This document shows positions 53,259 to 63,263 of a DNA stretch of 64,000 bases, in pieces. Origin of the DNA: Acidipila sp. EB88 (GTDB lineage: Bacteria; Acidobacteriota; Terriglobia; Terriglobales; Acidobacteriaceae); NCBI RefSeq assembly GCF_003858395.1, contig NZ_QWEV01000005.1, positions 1,674,001 through 1,738,000 of the forward strand, written 5' to 3'. The notes beneath the pieces are model-generated. The model did no database searches and was not told the DNA's origin. It was given only the letters and a program-made list of their open reading frames with translations. Position 1 is the stretch's first letter. Each line of letters opens with the position of its first letter. Position numbers and translations under genes: made by a program.

Positions 53259-54821
53259 ATGCCGGCAGCAAACGCACAGGGCAGTGCGCGGACACAACTT
53301 GTCCGCACCCGCCTGTCTCGACCCATCCTCCGCCGGTGCTTCCTTCCTGCCGCCCTTGCCGCGGCACTCGCACTACCCGCGCCTGCTGCGGAACTCCCCG
53401 ACGCCGCTCTGAAGTCCGCAACCGCCCTCGTCCATCAAGGCCAGTACGACGCGGCTATCGCCGAGCTCACCCGCGACACCCGCCAGTACCCCGCGGACCC
53501 GCGTTTTCCCACCGTCCAGGGCGTCGCCTACTCCCTCAAGGGCGACACCCCCCACGCCCTCACGGCGCTCCACGCCGCGCTGCGCATCACCCCCGGTTTC
53601 CCGCCCGCGCTCAGGGCCGAGGCCCAGATCCTCACCTCCGCGCACAGGCCCGAAGCCATTCCCGTGCTCCTGCAGATCCTCAAGGCTGCCCCTGGCGACA
53701 ACACCGCCCGCGAGATGCTCGCACTCGAGCAGGCCCGTGCCAACGACTGCCCTGCTGCCATCCCCAACTTCCGCGCCCTTTCCGACAGCCTCAACACCCA
53801 CCCCGACTCGCTCACCCGCTACGGCGGCTGTCTCTTCTCCACCGGCAACTACGCAGAGGCCGCCACTGTCTTCGCGCGCGCCGCCACCCTGCTCCCCTCC
53901 AACCCCGGCATCCTCTACGACCAGGCGCTGAGCCAGGCGCACGTCGGGCAAAACAAAGCCGCCCTCGCCACCCTCGCGCCCGTGCTCGACTCCACCACTG
54001 ACCTCGACACCCTCACGCTCGCCTCCGACACCGCCGAAGCGGACGGCGACACCCCGCAGTCCGTTGCCCTGCTGCGCCGCGCCATCGTGCTCGACCCTCG
54101 ACTCCCCGACTCCTACGTCCGCTTCGCCGAGCTCTGCATGCTGCACGAGTCCTACCAGGCCGGCATCGACATGGTTTCTTCCGGACTCACCCGCCTGCCC
54201 ACCAGCTACTCCCTGTTCCTTGCGCGCGGCATGCTTTACGGCGGCAAGGGCGACTACGCTCACGCCGAAGCCGACTTCCACTCCGCCGAACTGCTCGACC
54301 GGCAGCACGGCACCGCATCCTATGGTGTCGGCATCATCCAGGCCCAGGCCGACCACCCCGAGCAGGCCCTCGCCACCGCCCGCGCAGCCCTCCAGGCCCA
54401 CCCCGAGGACCCGCAGCTCAACTTCCTCGTCGCCCGCCTGCTCGCCGACAGCGGCGCAAAGCCCGGCACCCCCGCCTTCACCGAGGCAAAGGACGCCGCC
54501 GCCAAAGCCGTCCGCCTCAGCCCTGGCTTCCTGCCCGGTCGCAACCTGCTCGCCAAGATCGACATGCTCAACAGCAACCCCGCTGCCGCCGTGGCGCAAT
54601 GCCGCGCGGCACTCGCCATCGACCCCTCGGATGAAGCCGCCACCTACCGTCTGCTTCTCGCCTCCCGTCAGGTGGGCGACACCGCCACCGTGCGCGAGCT
54701 GGCAGGCCGCGTCGCCGAGCAGCACCAGCACGCCCGCGAAGACGAAACCAGGCGCCTCCGCTACCGCATCGTCGAGGCCGGCAGCACCGCCTCCGCGCCT
54801 CCGGGCGCCCCGGCACCCTAA
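53259..54821 (+). CDS. Secreted tetratricopeptide-repeat protein
   Basis: The 520-residue protein has a basic N-terminus and signal segment (PAALAAALALPAPAAELP, ~32-49). The rest is TPR repeats, e.g. LVHQGQYDAAIAELTRDTRQ (~58), TLLPSNPGILYDQALSQAHV, LARGMLYGGKGDYAHAEADF (~335) and YGVGIIQAQADHPEQALATA (~365). It lies between the exopolysaccharide locus and the TonB receptor gene. In Acidobacteriota such TPR proteins often accompany TonB receptors and CRTAC1 proteins. A scaffold role in the periplasm is inferred. The upstream open frame is not used, because the signal peptide starts at this ATG. Confidence 0.82.
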   Translation: MPAANAQGSARTQLVRTRLSRPILRRCFLPAALAAALALPAPAAELPDAALKSATALVHQGQYDAAIAELTRDTRQYPADPRFPTVQGVAYSLKGDTPHALTALHAALRITPGFPPALRAEAQILTSAHRPEAIPVLLQILKAAPGDNTAREMLALEQARANDCPAAIPNFRALSDSLNTHPDSLTRYGGCLFSTGNYAEAATVFARAATLLPSNPGILYDQALSQAHVGQNKAALATLAPVLDSTTDLDTLTLASDTAEADGDTPQSVALLRRAIVLDPRLPDSYVRFAELCMLHESYQAGIDMVSSGLTRLPTSYSLFLARGMLYGGKGDYAHAEADFHSAELLDRQHGTASYGVGIIQAQADHPEQALATARAALQAHPEDPQLNFLVARLLADSGAKPGTPAFTEAKDAAAKAVRLSPGFLPGRNLLAKIDMLNSNPAAAVAQCRAALAIDPSDEAATYRLLLASRQVGDTATVRELAGRVAEQHQHAREDETRRLRYRIVEAGSTASAPPGAPAP

Positions 54822-55097
54822 CCGATTACTAAGCCCAACCGATCACCAGCAAGATGTCGCCGCGATGCCTGCCTGCCCCGCAAGCCACCTCGTGCCAACG
54901 GGCTTGCGCCTCACGGGGTTACTCCCGAAATACGGCCCACCCACACGCAGCAGGACGCACTGGGCCGCGCACCTCGCCCGCGCCTCCAACTCGGGCGAAT
55001 CCAATGTCGGCTTTGCCCTCCGTCCGCCGCTCTCGCGTCGCCCGCGCTCAGGCTTGACGCACCTCTCAAGCCGTAACTAAAAAAATGCACATTCCTG
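54822..55097 (+). other. Intergenic stretch upstream of the TonB receptor promoter
   Basis: No gene is supported here. Open frames are GC-rich shadows. The composition shifts to AT-rich after 55070 (AAAAAA near 55079), where the promoter of the receptor gene begins. Confidence 0.4.
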
Positions 55098-55127
55098 TTG
55101 ACATCCCTGTTTGAGCCTCCCTACAGT
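55098..55127 (+). promoter_or_regulatory. Sigma-70-type promoter of the TonB receptor gene
   Basis: TTGACA (55098-55103) and TACAGT (55122-55127) are 18 bases apart, 113 bases before the ATG at 55241. Both spacing and sequence resemble the promoter before the first GH31 gene. Confidence 0.6.
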
Positions 55128-55201
55128 TCTCGCCGAGTCGACGGGCTTTACTTTCGCGACTCAAACTTTTGATTGATGACTTACCAGTAAACATAGGCAG
55201 T

Positions 55202-55209
55202 AAACGTTT
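55202..55209 (+). promoter_or_regulatory. Candidate LacI-family operator before the TonB receptor
   Basis: AAACGTTT is a perfect 8-base palindrome within GTAAACGTTTTCG, the type of core bound by LacI/GalR-family sugar repressors. It lies between the promoter and the receptor ATG, where a repressor would block elongation. Support is by pattern only. Confidence 0.35.
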
Positions 55210-55240
55210 TCGTACCATCGACTTTCTCGGAGAGCCATAC

Positions 55241-58200
55241 ATGATCCGCTTCCGCTTCATCGCAAGAACTGCTGCCCTTTTCCTCTTTCTTTTGCTTGGA
55301 GGGACGGCCGCTTTCGCCCAGTTCTCCAGCGGTATCGAGGGCACGGTGCACGACAGTTCTGGTGCCGTTGTTTCCGGCGCCCAGGTCTCCATCACGGACA
55401 CCCGCCTCGGCGTAACCAAGACCGCAACCACCAGCGACTCCGGCTACTTCCGCATCGACGCCATTGCCGCTTCCAACTACACCATCCAGATCAGTGGAGC
55501 GGGCTTCGACGCGTTCAAAGAAAACAACCTCACCCTTCAGGTCGGCGAGATCCGCAACCTCGAGCCGGTACTTAAAATTGGTTCGGCCGCGACCACCGAG
55601 GTCATCGTCTCCGCGCCTCAGGCCTCCCTGAACCTTTCAGCTGCCGCCACTGGCTCGGTCATCTCGCAGGAGACGGTCAGCGTTACCCCGCTCGGCGGCC
55701 AGAACGTTTATGGTCTGACCAGCCTCACGCCCGGCGTCACGGGCAGCGGCACCAACTCCACCGATAACTTCACGAACGAGTACGCGATCAATATCAACGC
55801 AGCCGGTCTTCGTCAGGAAGAGAACGGCTACCAGATTGACAACGCTTACACTGACACGCCCTCGCGTGCCGGCGGCACCTCGATCTCGCCCAATCCCGAG
55901 ATCGTCGACTCCATCAGCATCCTGGCCAACAACTTCGACGCCGGCAAGGGTCGAAACGGTGGCGCCACGGTCGACGTTTTCACCAAGTCCGGTTCCAACA
56001 AGTTCCACGGCACCGGCGACTATTACTTCCTTAACAACAACCTGACCACGCGCACCGAGTTCCAGAGCACCGTGCCGACCTTCAAGCGTCAGGAGATGGG
56101 CCTCACCGCCGGTGGTCCCATCTTCAAGAACAAGCTGTTCTTCTACGGGGCCATCGACGTGCTGCGCTCCAGTGCCGTCAGTGCCAGCGCCTATACCGTG
56201 GAAACGCAGGCCTTTGACCAGTGGGCAGCCGCCAACCTTCCCAACAACCTCGCCACCCAGATACTCGCGCTTGCGCCGCCTCTGGTGTATCCCACCACGG
56301 GCCTGCTGACCGCCAGCCAGGTCATCGCCCAGACGCCCAGCTACTTCCCGCTGCCGGCTAACCTGCCGGCTAACCTGCCGATCCTCGGTACCGCCAACAT
56401 CAGCTACTCCGTTCCAAAGAATGCCTACCAGTACAGCGTGCGTGGTGACGACTACATCGGCCTCAATGACCGTGTGTATGCCGAGTTCATGCGCACCTAC
56501 GATACCTCGGTCAGCGCCACGCCCCGTGCCTACCTGAACTACGACCAGGCCAACAGCTCTGACTTCGCCAACATCGACTGGACCCACACCTTCAACTCCC
56601 ACCTGCTCAACGAGGCGGGTGCCAACATGATCCGTCCCTTCGGTTCGGATCTCCCGACCCCCGGCGACGCCATCCCCTTCATCAACGTCACCGGCCTTAC
56701 CGGCTTCGCCAACTGGGGCCCCGGCAATTTCACCCAGACGACCGTCGGCTGGCGCGATGTGCTCAGCGCCACCGTCAAGACGCAGACCATCAAATTCGGC
56801 TTTCAGCAGGACAACATTCGCGAAGTTGATTCGCAGAGTGGCGCCTTCGATCGCCCCACTTACAACTTCAACAACATCCTCGACTTCGTGCAGGACGAAG
56901 CCACCTCGCAGAGCGCTACGCCGGTCAGCCTCTTGACCCACGAGGAAGCCCCCTACAATCGGCGCTACCGCGCCCTCGTAACCGGCATCTTCGTGCAGGA
57001 CGACTGGAAGGTCACGCCGCGCCTCACGCTGAACGGCGGTCTGCGCTACGACAGCATGCAGAACTTCTTCGCGGTGCTGAGCCCATCGCTCACCAACTTC
57101 AACCTGGGTACCGGCGACTACAACGCCAGCGTGGCTAGCGGCACTGTAAACCTCGCACCCAACACGCATGTGCTCGACCACAGCATCTGGGATCTCACGC
57201 CACGTGTCGGCTTCTCGTATGACCTGTTCGGGAACGGGCGCACCGCGCTGCGCGGCGGCTATGGTGTGTTTGCCGATCAACCCCCGTACATCCACGTCAC
57301 TGACATCACCGCCGGCAACCTGCCCAACTACTACTCGCCCTCCATCAGCGTGTACCAGGGTCAGCCCACGCCGACCTTCCAGCTCTGCTCCGCGCCGGTT
57401 GGCTTCACCGAGGCCTGTCCGGTAGTGAACACCGCCAACGTCACCCTCAATGCCAGCGGTGGTATCACGGGTCAGCGCGCCAACGTCGGCGGCTACTCGC
57501 CCGACTACAAGCTGACACAGGTCCAGCAGTGGTCGCTGAGCGTGCAGCACCAGTTCGCCAGCAACCTCATCATGGAGATCAACTACTCCGCCTCCACTGC
57601 GCATCACCTGCCTGTCTTTAACCAGGATGCCAACCGGTTCAGCGGCGATCTCGTCGTTAACAAGGGCGTGCTCACGCGCCTCAACCCCAACTTCGGCGCC
57701 ATCACCTACGGCTCATCCGATGGCAACTCTGTCGGCCACTACGGTTCCGCTACCCTTACCCGCCTCATCTCGCACGGCTTCGCCATTCGCGGTATCTACA
57801 CGATCGGCAAGGCACTCGACACCTTCAGTAACTCGGGCTCCCTCGATGGCGGCGCCATCACCACCAGCACCCAGCAGATCCTCAACGGCAACCTCAACGC
57901 CCAGTACGGTCGCGCCGACTTCGACATCCATCAGCAATTCTCGACTGACGGTACCTGGACGTTGCCCAACCACTTCTCCAACCGCATTGAGAAAAACATC
58001 CTCGGCGGCTGGCAGGCCGGTGGTCTCTGGCTCTTCCACACCGGTCTTCCCTTCACCGTCTACAACGGTGCGGGCTTCAATCCGGTCTTCAACGCTGCTG
58101 GCCAGGTCATCGCAAACACTGGCGGCGACTACAACGCAGACGGTTCCAACTACGACGTGCCCAACACGCCCAGCTTTGGACCCCACCTGTCCGGCCAGTC

Positions 58201-58531
58201 CCGCTCCAAGTTCCGCACCGGCCTCTTCCCGGCCTCTGCCTTCCCCACACCTGCACTCGGCACCGAGGGCAATTTGGGCCGCAATACCTATGACCAGCCC
58301 GGTTACAACAACTTCGACTTCACCATGGCCAAGCTGTTCACGACCAAGTGGTTCGGCGGTAACCGGCTCAACCTTGAAGCCAAGGCCGAGGCCTATAACC
58401 TCTTCAACCGCGTTAACCTTACTGGCGTCACCTCCGATCTTTCGTCCTCGCAGTTCGGTCAATCCACGACAGAACTGCAACGGTACACAGGCGGTCGCAG
58501 CGTCCAGATCCACATACGCGGCAACTTCTAA
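55241..58531 (+). CDS. TonB-dependent receptor, Oar-like, with carboxypeptidase-regulatory domain
   Basis: The 1096-residue outer-membrane protein takes up bulky substrates, probably glycans, with energy from TonB. It has a signal peptide (TAALFLFLLLGGTAAFAQ, ~9-26), then a carboxypeptidase regulatory-like beta-sandwich (GIEGTVHDSSGAVVSGAQVS, ~31-50). The plug follows (ISQETVSVTPLGGQNVYGLT, then SISILANNFDAGKGRNGGAT), and then the 22-strand barrel. The C-terminal end RYTGGRSVQIHIRGNF is typical of acidobacterial Oar-like receptors. The ATG has GGAGAG upstream. The glycosidase genes after it suggest it imports oligosaccharides. A candidate LacI operator lies in its leader. Confidence 0.93.
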   Translation: MIRFRFIARTAALFLFLLLGGTAAFAQFSSGIEGTVHDSSGAVVSGAQVSITDTRLGVTKTATTSDSGYFRIDAIAASNYTIQISGAGFDAFKENNLTLQVGEIRNLEPVLKIGSAATTEVIVSAPQASLNLSAAATGSVISQETVSVTPLGGQNVYGLTSLTPGVTGSGTNSTDNFTNEYAININAAGLRQEENGYQIDNAYTDTPSRAGGTSISPNPEIVDSISILANNFDAGKGRNGGATVDVFTKSGSNKFHGTGDYYFLNNNLTTRTEFQSTVPTFKRQEMGLTAGGPIFKNKLFFYGAIDVLRSSAVSASAYTVETQAFDQWAAANLPNNLATQILALAPPLVYPTTGLLTASQVIAQTPSYFPLPANLPANLPILGTANISYSVPKNAYQYSVRGDDYIGLNDRVYAEFMRTYDTSVSATPRAYLNYDQANSSDFANIDWTHTFNSHLLNEAGANMIRPFGSDLPTPGDAIPFINVTGLTGFANWGPGNFTQTTVGWRDVLSATVKTQTIKFGFQQDNIREVDSQSGAFDRPTYNFNNILDFVQDEATSQSATPVSLLTHEEAPYNRRYRALVTGIFVQDDWKVTPRLTLNGGLRYDSMQNFFAVLSPSLTNFNLGTGDYNASVASGTVNLAPNTHVLDHSIWDLTPRVGFSYDLFGNGRTALRGGYGVFADQPPYIHVTDITAGNLPNYYSPSISVYQGQPTPTFQLCSAPVGFTEACPVVNTANVTLNASGGITGQRANVGGYSPDYKLTQVQQWSLSVQHQFASNLIMEINYSASTAHHLPVFNQDANRFSGDLVVNKGVLTRLNPNFGAITYGSSDGNSVGHYGSATLTRLISHGFAIRGIYTIGKALDTFSNSGSLDGGAITTSTQQILNGNLNAQYGRADFDIHQQFSTDGTWTLPNHFSNRIEKNILGGWQAGGLWLFHTGLPFTVYNGAGFNPVFNAAGQVIANTGGDYNADGSNYDVPNTPSFGPHLSGQSRSKFRTGLFPASAFPTPALGTEGNLGRNTYDQPGYNNFDFTMAKLFTTKWFGGNRLNLEAKAEAYNLFNRVNLTGVTSDLSSSQFGQSTTELQRYTGGRSVQIHIRGNF
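56351..56374 (+). repeat. 12-base tandem repeat in the TonB receptor gene
   Basis: CTGCCGGCTAAC occurs twice in tandem and is followed by CTGCCG. It encodes LPANLPANLP in an extracellular loop or barrel turn and keeps the frame. Confidence 0.6.
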
Positions 58532-58559
58532 ACCCGCGTAAGCTCCAACAGGCAAGCCT

Positions 58560-58588
58560 GCGCGCCGGCAGCAACCACTCCGGCGCGC
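58560..58588 (+). terminator. Hairpin after the TonB receptor gene
   Basis: GCGCGCCGG (58560-58568) pairs with CCGGCGCGC (58580-58588) over an 11-base loop. There is no T-tract, so terminator function is uncertain. Confidence 0.4.
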
Positions 58589-58640
58589 ACCGCTTCGCAA
58601 TCTTGCCCCTCCCACGAATGCCACATGCGCGGATGAACGT

Positions 58641-60722
58641 ATGCATGCTGCCGCCAGATTCGCCGTTTTTCCACACCTGTTTACCCTGGCGCTCATCGCC
58701 GGCATAACCCCCGGTATAGCCGCTACCCAGTCGGTGGCCCAGCAGCCCGCTACTACCTCCAGGCCGCGCCCGGACACGCCGCCTTCGCAGGCCAGCACCC
58801 TGCCCCGCGCCGCCACTTTCCCCCTGTCGCCGCAGTATCTGCAGCTGCAACAACGCCTCGCGCAGGGTTGGAACACCTGGGACGTCCACAGCGTCACCAC
58901 GCACGTGCTGCTTCCCGATGGCATCGCCATTCACCTCGGCCTCAAGCACAACACCACCGAGTCCGGCGAAGCCTTCCTCGGCGACACGCTGATCGGCCGT
59001 CTTGATCCGCACGCAGAACAGGTTGTCCCCGGCCCGCACGCCTGGGACGGCGCCTACACTGATCTCAGCGTCACCTGGCACGGCCACAACTGGCGCGTCG
59101 AAAGCGCCCACTCCGGCCCGCAGGATCTCGTGCTCGTCGCAACGCCGCTCCCCTCTGGCACCACCACGGCCCTTCCGCCCACGCTCGCCATATCGGTCGA
59201 TCTGCTCTGGAACCAGCCCGGTACCATCACAAAAACTCCGACCTACCTCGCCGCACGCACCCCTTCGAAGGAGATCCGCGTCTATTGCAGCTGCGCCGCA
59301 CAGGATCAATCTGTAACGACCAAAGCGACAGTAGCAAAACCAAGCGCAACCCTCCCCGTCACCTCGCCCTATTTCGCCGCCGACTTTAACCAGCCCATCG
59401 TCATCAGCACCGGCCAGCCGCGCTCACTCGCCGAGGCACGCGCCATTCTCGAGCAGCAACACAACGCTTATACCCGCTCCCTCACTGTCGACCCAGATAC
59501 GCAGCCCATCACCGACGCGATCCAGACCACGCTCGGCTGGGACACCATCTACGAGCCCGAGGCGCAACGCGTCATCTCACCCGTCAGTCGCATCTGGAGC
59601 GTTGACTGGGGCGGTTACGTGCTCTTCGATTGGGACACCTTCTTCGCCGCCACCATGGCTTCGACCGGCGACCGCGATCTCGCCTACGCCGACACCATCG
59701 AGACCCTGCGCGAGTCCACCGACCAGGGCTTCGTCCCCAACTATGCCCGCGGCGGCAACTGGAAAAGCTTCGATCGCTCCGAGCCCCCGGTCGGCGCCAT
59801 CACGGTCCTCGGCCTCTATCGCAAATTTCACGACCTCTGGTTTTTAGAGCAGTGCTTCCCCGCCCTGCTCAAGTGGAACCAGTGGTGGGCCGACCATCGC
59901 GACATCCAGGGCTATCTCGCCTGGGGCAGCGACGGCAACAACCCGCCCGGCAACCTCGACGACAACTCACGCGGCACCGGCAAAGGCGCCATCCTCGAGT
60001 CCGGCCTCGACAACAGCCCCATGTACGACACCGCCGCATACGACGCCGATAAACATGTGCTCGCCTTCGCCGACGTCGGCCTTATGAGCATGTACATCGC
60101 CGACTGCGACGCCCTCGCCACCATCGCAGACGAGTTACACCGCCCCCAGGATGCCCGCGCCCTGCGCGAGCGGAGCACGCGCTACACCCGCGCACTCCAG
60201 ACCCTGTGGAGCCCCGCCGACGGGATCTTTCTCAACAAAGACCTGCGCACCGCGCAGCCGAGCCACCGCCTCTCGCCCACCAACTTCTACCCCCTGCTCT
60301 CGCGCACCGCCACGCCTGCCCAGGCTCACGCCATGATCACGCAACACCTGCTCAACCCGCAGGAGTTCTGGGGTGCGTGGGTGCTGCCTTCCATCGCGCG
60401 CAACGACCCCGCTTTCCCCGATCAGGACTATTGGCGCGGCCGCATCTGGGGGCCCCTCAACTACCTCGTCTATCTCGGCCTCGCCAACTACAACGAACCC
60501 GCAGCCCGCGCGGCCCTTGCACAAAAGTCCTACGACCTCTTCCTGAAAGAGTGGCGCGACCACGGGCACGTGCACGAAAACTACAACGCCACGCTCGGCA
60601 CCGGCGATGACGTCTCCAACAGTGACCGCTTCTACCACTGGGGCGCGCTGCTCGGCTACGTGCAATACCTCGAAGCCACGCACCAGGCGCCCGCCGCTCC
60701 GTCGCCCGCTCCGCAACCCTGA
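58641..60722 (+). CDS. Secreted GH63-like glycosidase (MGH1-type)
   Basis: The 693-residue protein has a signal peptide (FPHLFTLALIAGITPGIAAT). The (alpha/alpha)6-barrel resembles GH63/mannosylglycerate-hydrolase-type enzymes: GGYVLFDWDTFFAATMASTG (~317-336, the W-D-T-F motif), QGFVPNYARGGNWKSFDRSE and GAILESGLDNSPMYDTAAY (~451-469). QDYWRGRIWGPLNYLVYLGL and HVHENYNATLGTGDDVSNSD include the second acidic catalytic region. Likely acts on alpha-glucosides or alpha-mannosides; the precise substrate is not shown. The next gene, GH31, starts 51 bases later with its own site, so the two may be co-transcribed. Confidence 0.88.
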   Translation: MHAAARFAVFPHLFTLALIAGITPGIAATQSVAQQPATTSRPRPDTPPSQASTLPRAATFPLSPQYLQLQQRLAQGWNTWDVHSVTTHVLLPDGIAIHLGLKHNTTESGEAFLGDTLIGRLDPHAEQVVPGPHAWDGAYTDLSVTWHGHNWRVESAHSGPQDLVLVATPLPSGTTTALPPTLAISVDLLWNQPGTITKTPTYLAARTPSKEIRVYCSCAAQDQSVTTKATVAKPSATLPVTSPYFAADFNQPIVISTGQPRSLAEARAILEQQHNAYTRSLTVDPDTQPITDAIQTTLGWDTIYEPEAQRVISPVSRIWSVDWGGYVLFDWDTFFAATMASTGDRDLAYADTIETLRESTDQGFVPNYARGGNWKSFDRSEPPVGAITVLGLYRKFHDLWFLEQCFPALLKWNQWWADHRDIQGYLAWGSDGNNPPGNLDDNSRGTGKGAILESGLDNSPMYDTAAYDADKHVLAFADVGLMSMYIADCDALATIADELHRPQDARALRERSTRYTRALQTLWSPADGIFLNKDLRTAQPSHRLSPTNFYPLLSRTATPAQAHAMITQHLLNPQEFWGAWVLPSIARNDPAFPDQDYWRGRIWGPLNYLVYLGLANYNEPAARAALAQKSYDLFLKEWRDHGHVHENYNATLGTGDDVSNSDRFYHWGALLGYVQYLEATHQAPAAPSPAPQP

Positions 60723-60773
60723 CGCGGCAGCACCCCCCTCAACATCAGTCACTTCCTCGCTAAAGGACACAGC

Positions 60774-63161
60774 ATGCCGGTCTCCCGCTTCACCTCGCGC
60801 CACCGCTCGCTCACGACGCTTCTGCAGCGCGGCACCCTCGGCCCCGCACTCTTCTTGCTCGCCACCGCAAGCGCACAAGCGCAGCTTCCCGGCGCGCCGC
60901 CCACCCCACCAAAGCTCACCATTCAGCAAACCGCCACCGGCTTCACCGCCAACTCCTCCGCCGAGTCGATCGAAGTCACCGTCTGCCGCGACTCCGTACT
61001 GCATTTCGTCTCGCACGCCGTGCCCGGCTCCAGCGACGTCGGTGCCAAGCCCTGGATCCTGCCTCCGGCCGAGTCCTGCCCCGGCGCACACTTCACCGTC
61101 GACACCACGCCCGAAGCCGTGACTCTTTCCACCAGCGCCGTGCACCTCACGCTCAAGCTTGCTGATGGCATCCTCACCTACACCCTCGCCGACGGCACCA
61201 CCCTGCTCAAGGAAGGCCGCAACCTCCCGCGCACCTACAAGCCGCGCGAAGTCAACGGCGACAACACCTTCGAAGTTCAGGCCCGCTTCTCGCCCGACGC
61301 GACCGAGGGTCTCTACGGCCTCGGCCAGCACCAGGGCGGCGTCTTCAACTATCGCGGCAACACCGTCGAGCTCGCGCAGAACAACACTGATGTCGCCATC
61401 CCCTTTCTCGTCTCCACCAGGGGCTACGGCATCCTGTGGAACACTGCCGCCTTCTCCTACGCCGACAACCGCTTCCCGCTCGAGTTCTCCTTCACCTCCA
61501 ACGCCGTCAACGCCATCGACTACTACCTGATCCTCGGCCCCGAGATGGACCAGGTCATCCACCAGTACCGCAACCTCACCGGCCACACGCCCCTGCTCCC
61601 CGCCTGGGCCTACGGCCTCTTTCAGTCCAAAGACCGTTACATTTCCACGGAAGAGATCGTCAGCGTCGCCAATCGCTACCGTGCCGAGCACATACCGCTC
61701 GATGCCATCGTGCAGGACTGGTTCTGGTGGAAGAAAGAGGGCGATCCCGTCTTCAACGACAACTACCACGACGTTCCCGGCGACCTGAAAAAACTCCACG
61801 ATGAACACATCCACGCCATGATCTCGGTCTGGGGCCTGTTCGATCCCACCTCCACCAACTACCAGCAGCTGCACGCACAGCACTTTGACGTGCCCGACGC
61901 GCACGTCTACGACTCCACCAATCCCGCCGCCCGCGACTTCTACTGGAAAAACCTCGCCGGCAAGCTGCTCGCGCAGGGCTGGGATGCCTTCTGGCTCGAC
62001 AGCGCGGAGCCCGAGGAGTACTGGCCGCACCTCGGCGACGCCATCCTGCGCGACAAGCACATCGCTATCGGCAACGGCATGACCTACACCAACATCTTCC
62101 CGTTCCTCCATACGCTCGGCGTGCAGGAGCACTGGAAACAGGACAACCAGCAGAAGCGCGTCTATCTCCTCACCCGCTCCGCCTTCCTGGGCCAGCAGCG
62201 CGTCGGCGCTACCACCTGGTCGGGCGATGTCTACTCCAGCTACTGGGCGCTGCAGCACCAGGTCCCTGCCGGCCTCAACTTCGCCGTTTCCGGCATGCCC
62301 TACTGGACCACCGACATCGGCGGCTACCACCAGCCCGACCCCGGCAAGACCCAGTTCGAGCCCGGCTACCAGGACCTCTACGCCCGCTGGTTTGAGTACG
62401 GCGCCTTTTGCCCCGTCTTCCGCACCCACGGCCACCGCGATCACAACGAGTTCTGGACCTACAACCGCGTCGAGCCCATCCTGCTCAAGTACGACAAGCT
62501 CCGCTACCGCCTCATGCCCTACCTCTACTCGCTCGCGTGGCGCGTCACCAATGACGACTACACCATCCAGCGCCCACTCGTGATGGACTGGCGCACCGAT
62601 CCCAAAGTCCGCGACATCGGCGACCAGTTCATGTTCGGGCCCGCGTTGCTCGTCAGCCCCGTGCTTGAGCAGGACGCCACGAAGCGGCGCCTTTACCTGC
62701 CCGCCTCGCCTATGTGGTACGACTTCTGGACCGGCAGCACCACGCCCGGCAACCAGTACGTCGAGGCCGACGCCCCGCTCGATCAACTCCCGCTCTACGT
62801 GCGCGCCGGCTCCATCCTGCCCATGGGACCCGAAATCGAATACACCAACCAGAAGCCCGATGCCCCCATCGAACTCCGCGTCTACCGCGGCGCCGACGGC
62901 GACTTCCAGCTCTACGAAGACACCGGCGACACCTACGCCTACACCAAAGGCCAGCACGCCATCATCCCCATGCACTGGGACAACGCCGCCAGCCAGCTCA
63001 CGATCGGCGCCCGCACCGGCACCTACCCAGGCATGGTCGCCACCCGCAAATTCCGCGTGGTCTTCGTCGCCGCCAACCACGGCGCCGGACCGCTTGAAAG
63101 CAAAGATGCCGATCAGGAGGTGACCTACTCAGGCCAGTCCGTCTCCGTAAAACCTCGCTGA
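60774..63161 (+). CDS. Secreted glycoside hydrolase family 31, second copy
   Basis: The 795-residue enzyme follows AAAGGACAC. It has a signal peptide (RGTLGPALFLLATASAQAQ, ~20-38), the GH31 N-terminal sandwich (LYGLGQHQGGVFNYRGNTVE) and TIM barrel with DAIVQDWFWWKKEGDPVF. The nucleophile is Asp409 in AFWLDSAEPEEYW. GMPYWTTDIGGYHQPD and FEYGAFCPVFRTHGHRDHNE form the acid/base region, and the C-terminal sandwiches have GPALLVSPVLEQDATKRRLY. It is a paralogue of the enzyme at 34315, in a different operon next to the TonB receptor and GH63 genes. Probably alpha-xylosidase or alpha-glucosidase. Confidence 0.92.
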   Translation: MPVSRFTSRHRSLTTLLQRGTLGPALFLLATASAQAQLPGAPPTPPKLTIQQTATGFTANSSAESIEVTVCRDSVLHFVSHAVPGSSDVGAKPWILPPAESCPGAHFTVDTTPEAVTLSTSAVHLTLKLADGILTYTLADGTTLLKEGRNLPRTYKPREVNGDNTFEVQARFSPDATEGLYGLGQHQGGVFNYRGNTVELAQNNTDVAIPFLVSTRGYGILWNTAAFSYADNRFPLEFSFTSNAVNAIDYYLILGPEMDQVIHQYRNLTGHTPLLPAWAYGLFQSKDRYISTEEIVSVANRYRAEHIPLDAIVQDWFWWKKEGDPVFNDNYHDVPGDLKKLHDEHIHAMISVWGLFDPTSTNYQQLHAQHFDVPDAHVYDSTNPAARDFYWKNLAGKLLAQGWDAFWLDSAEPEEYWPHLGDAILRDKHIAIGNGMTYTNIFPFLHTLGVQEHWKQDNQQKRVYLLTRSAFLGQQRVGATTWSGDVYSSYWALQHQVPAGLNFAVSGMPYWTTDIGGYHQPDPGKTQFEPGYQDLYARWFEYGAFCPVFRTHGHRDHNEFWTYNRVEPILLKYDKLRYRLMPYLYSLAWRVTNDDYTIQRPLVMDWRTDPKVRDIGDQFMFGPALLVSPVLEQDATKRRLYLPASPMWYDFWTGSTTPGNQYVEADAPLDQLPLYVRAGSILPMGPEIEYTNQKPDAPIELRVYRGADGDFQLYEDTGDTYAYTKGQHAIIPMHWDNAASQLTIGARTGTYPGMVATRKFRVVFVAANHGAGPLESKDADQEVTYSGQSVSVKPR

Positions 63162-63263
63162 TCCTCATGCACAGCCCAGGCGGGCGAGGGCCATTACCAC
63201 CTCCCCGCGGCGAGTCACCCGGCAGTCTTGCTGCTGGCACAGCCTGAGCGGCAAACACAACGG

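Noticed and set aside
55637-57607. 656-codon minus-strand frame inside the TonB receptor gene
   Set aside because: Antisense shadow; the receptor on the plus strand is complete from signal peptide to C-terminal strand.
60135-63080. 981-codon minus-strand frame
   Set aside because: Very long but antisense to GH63 and GH31 genes; Gly/Val/Ala/Asp-rich sequence typical of GC-rich antisense frames.
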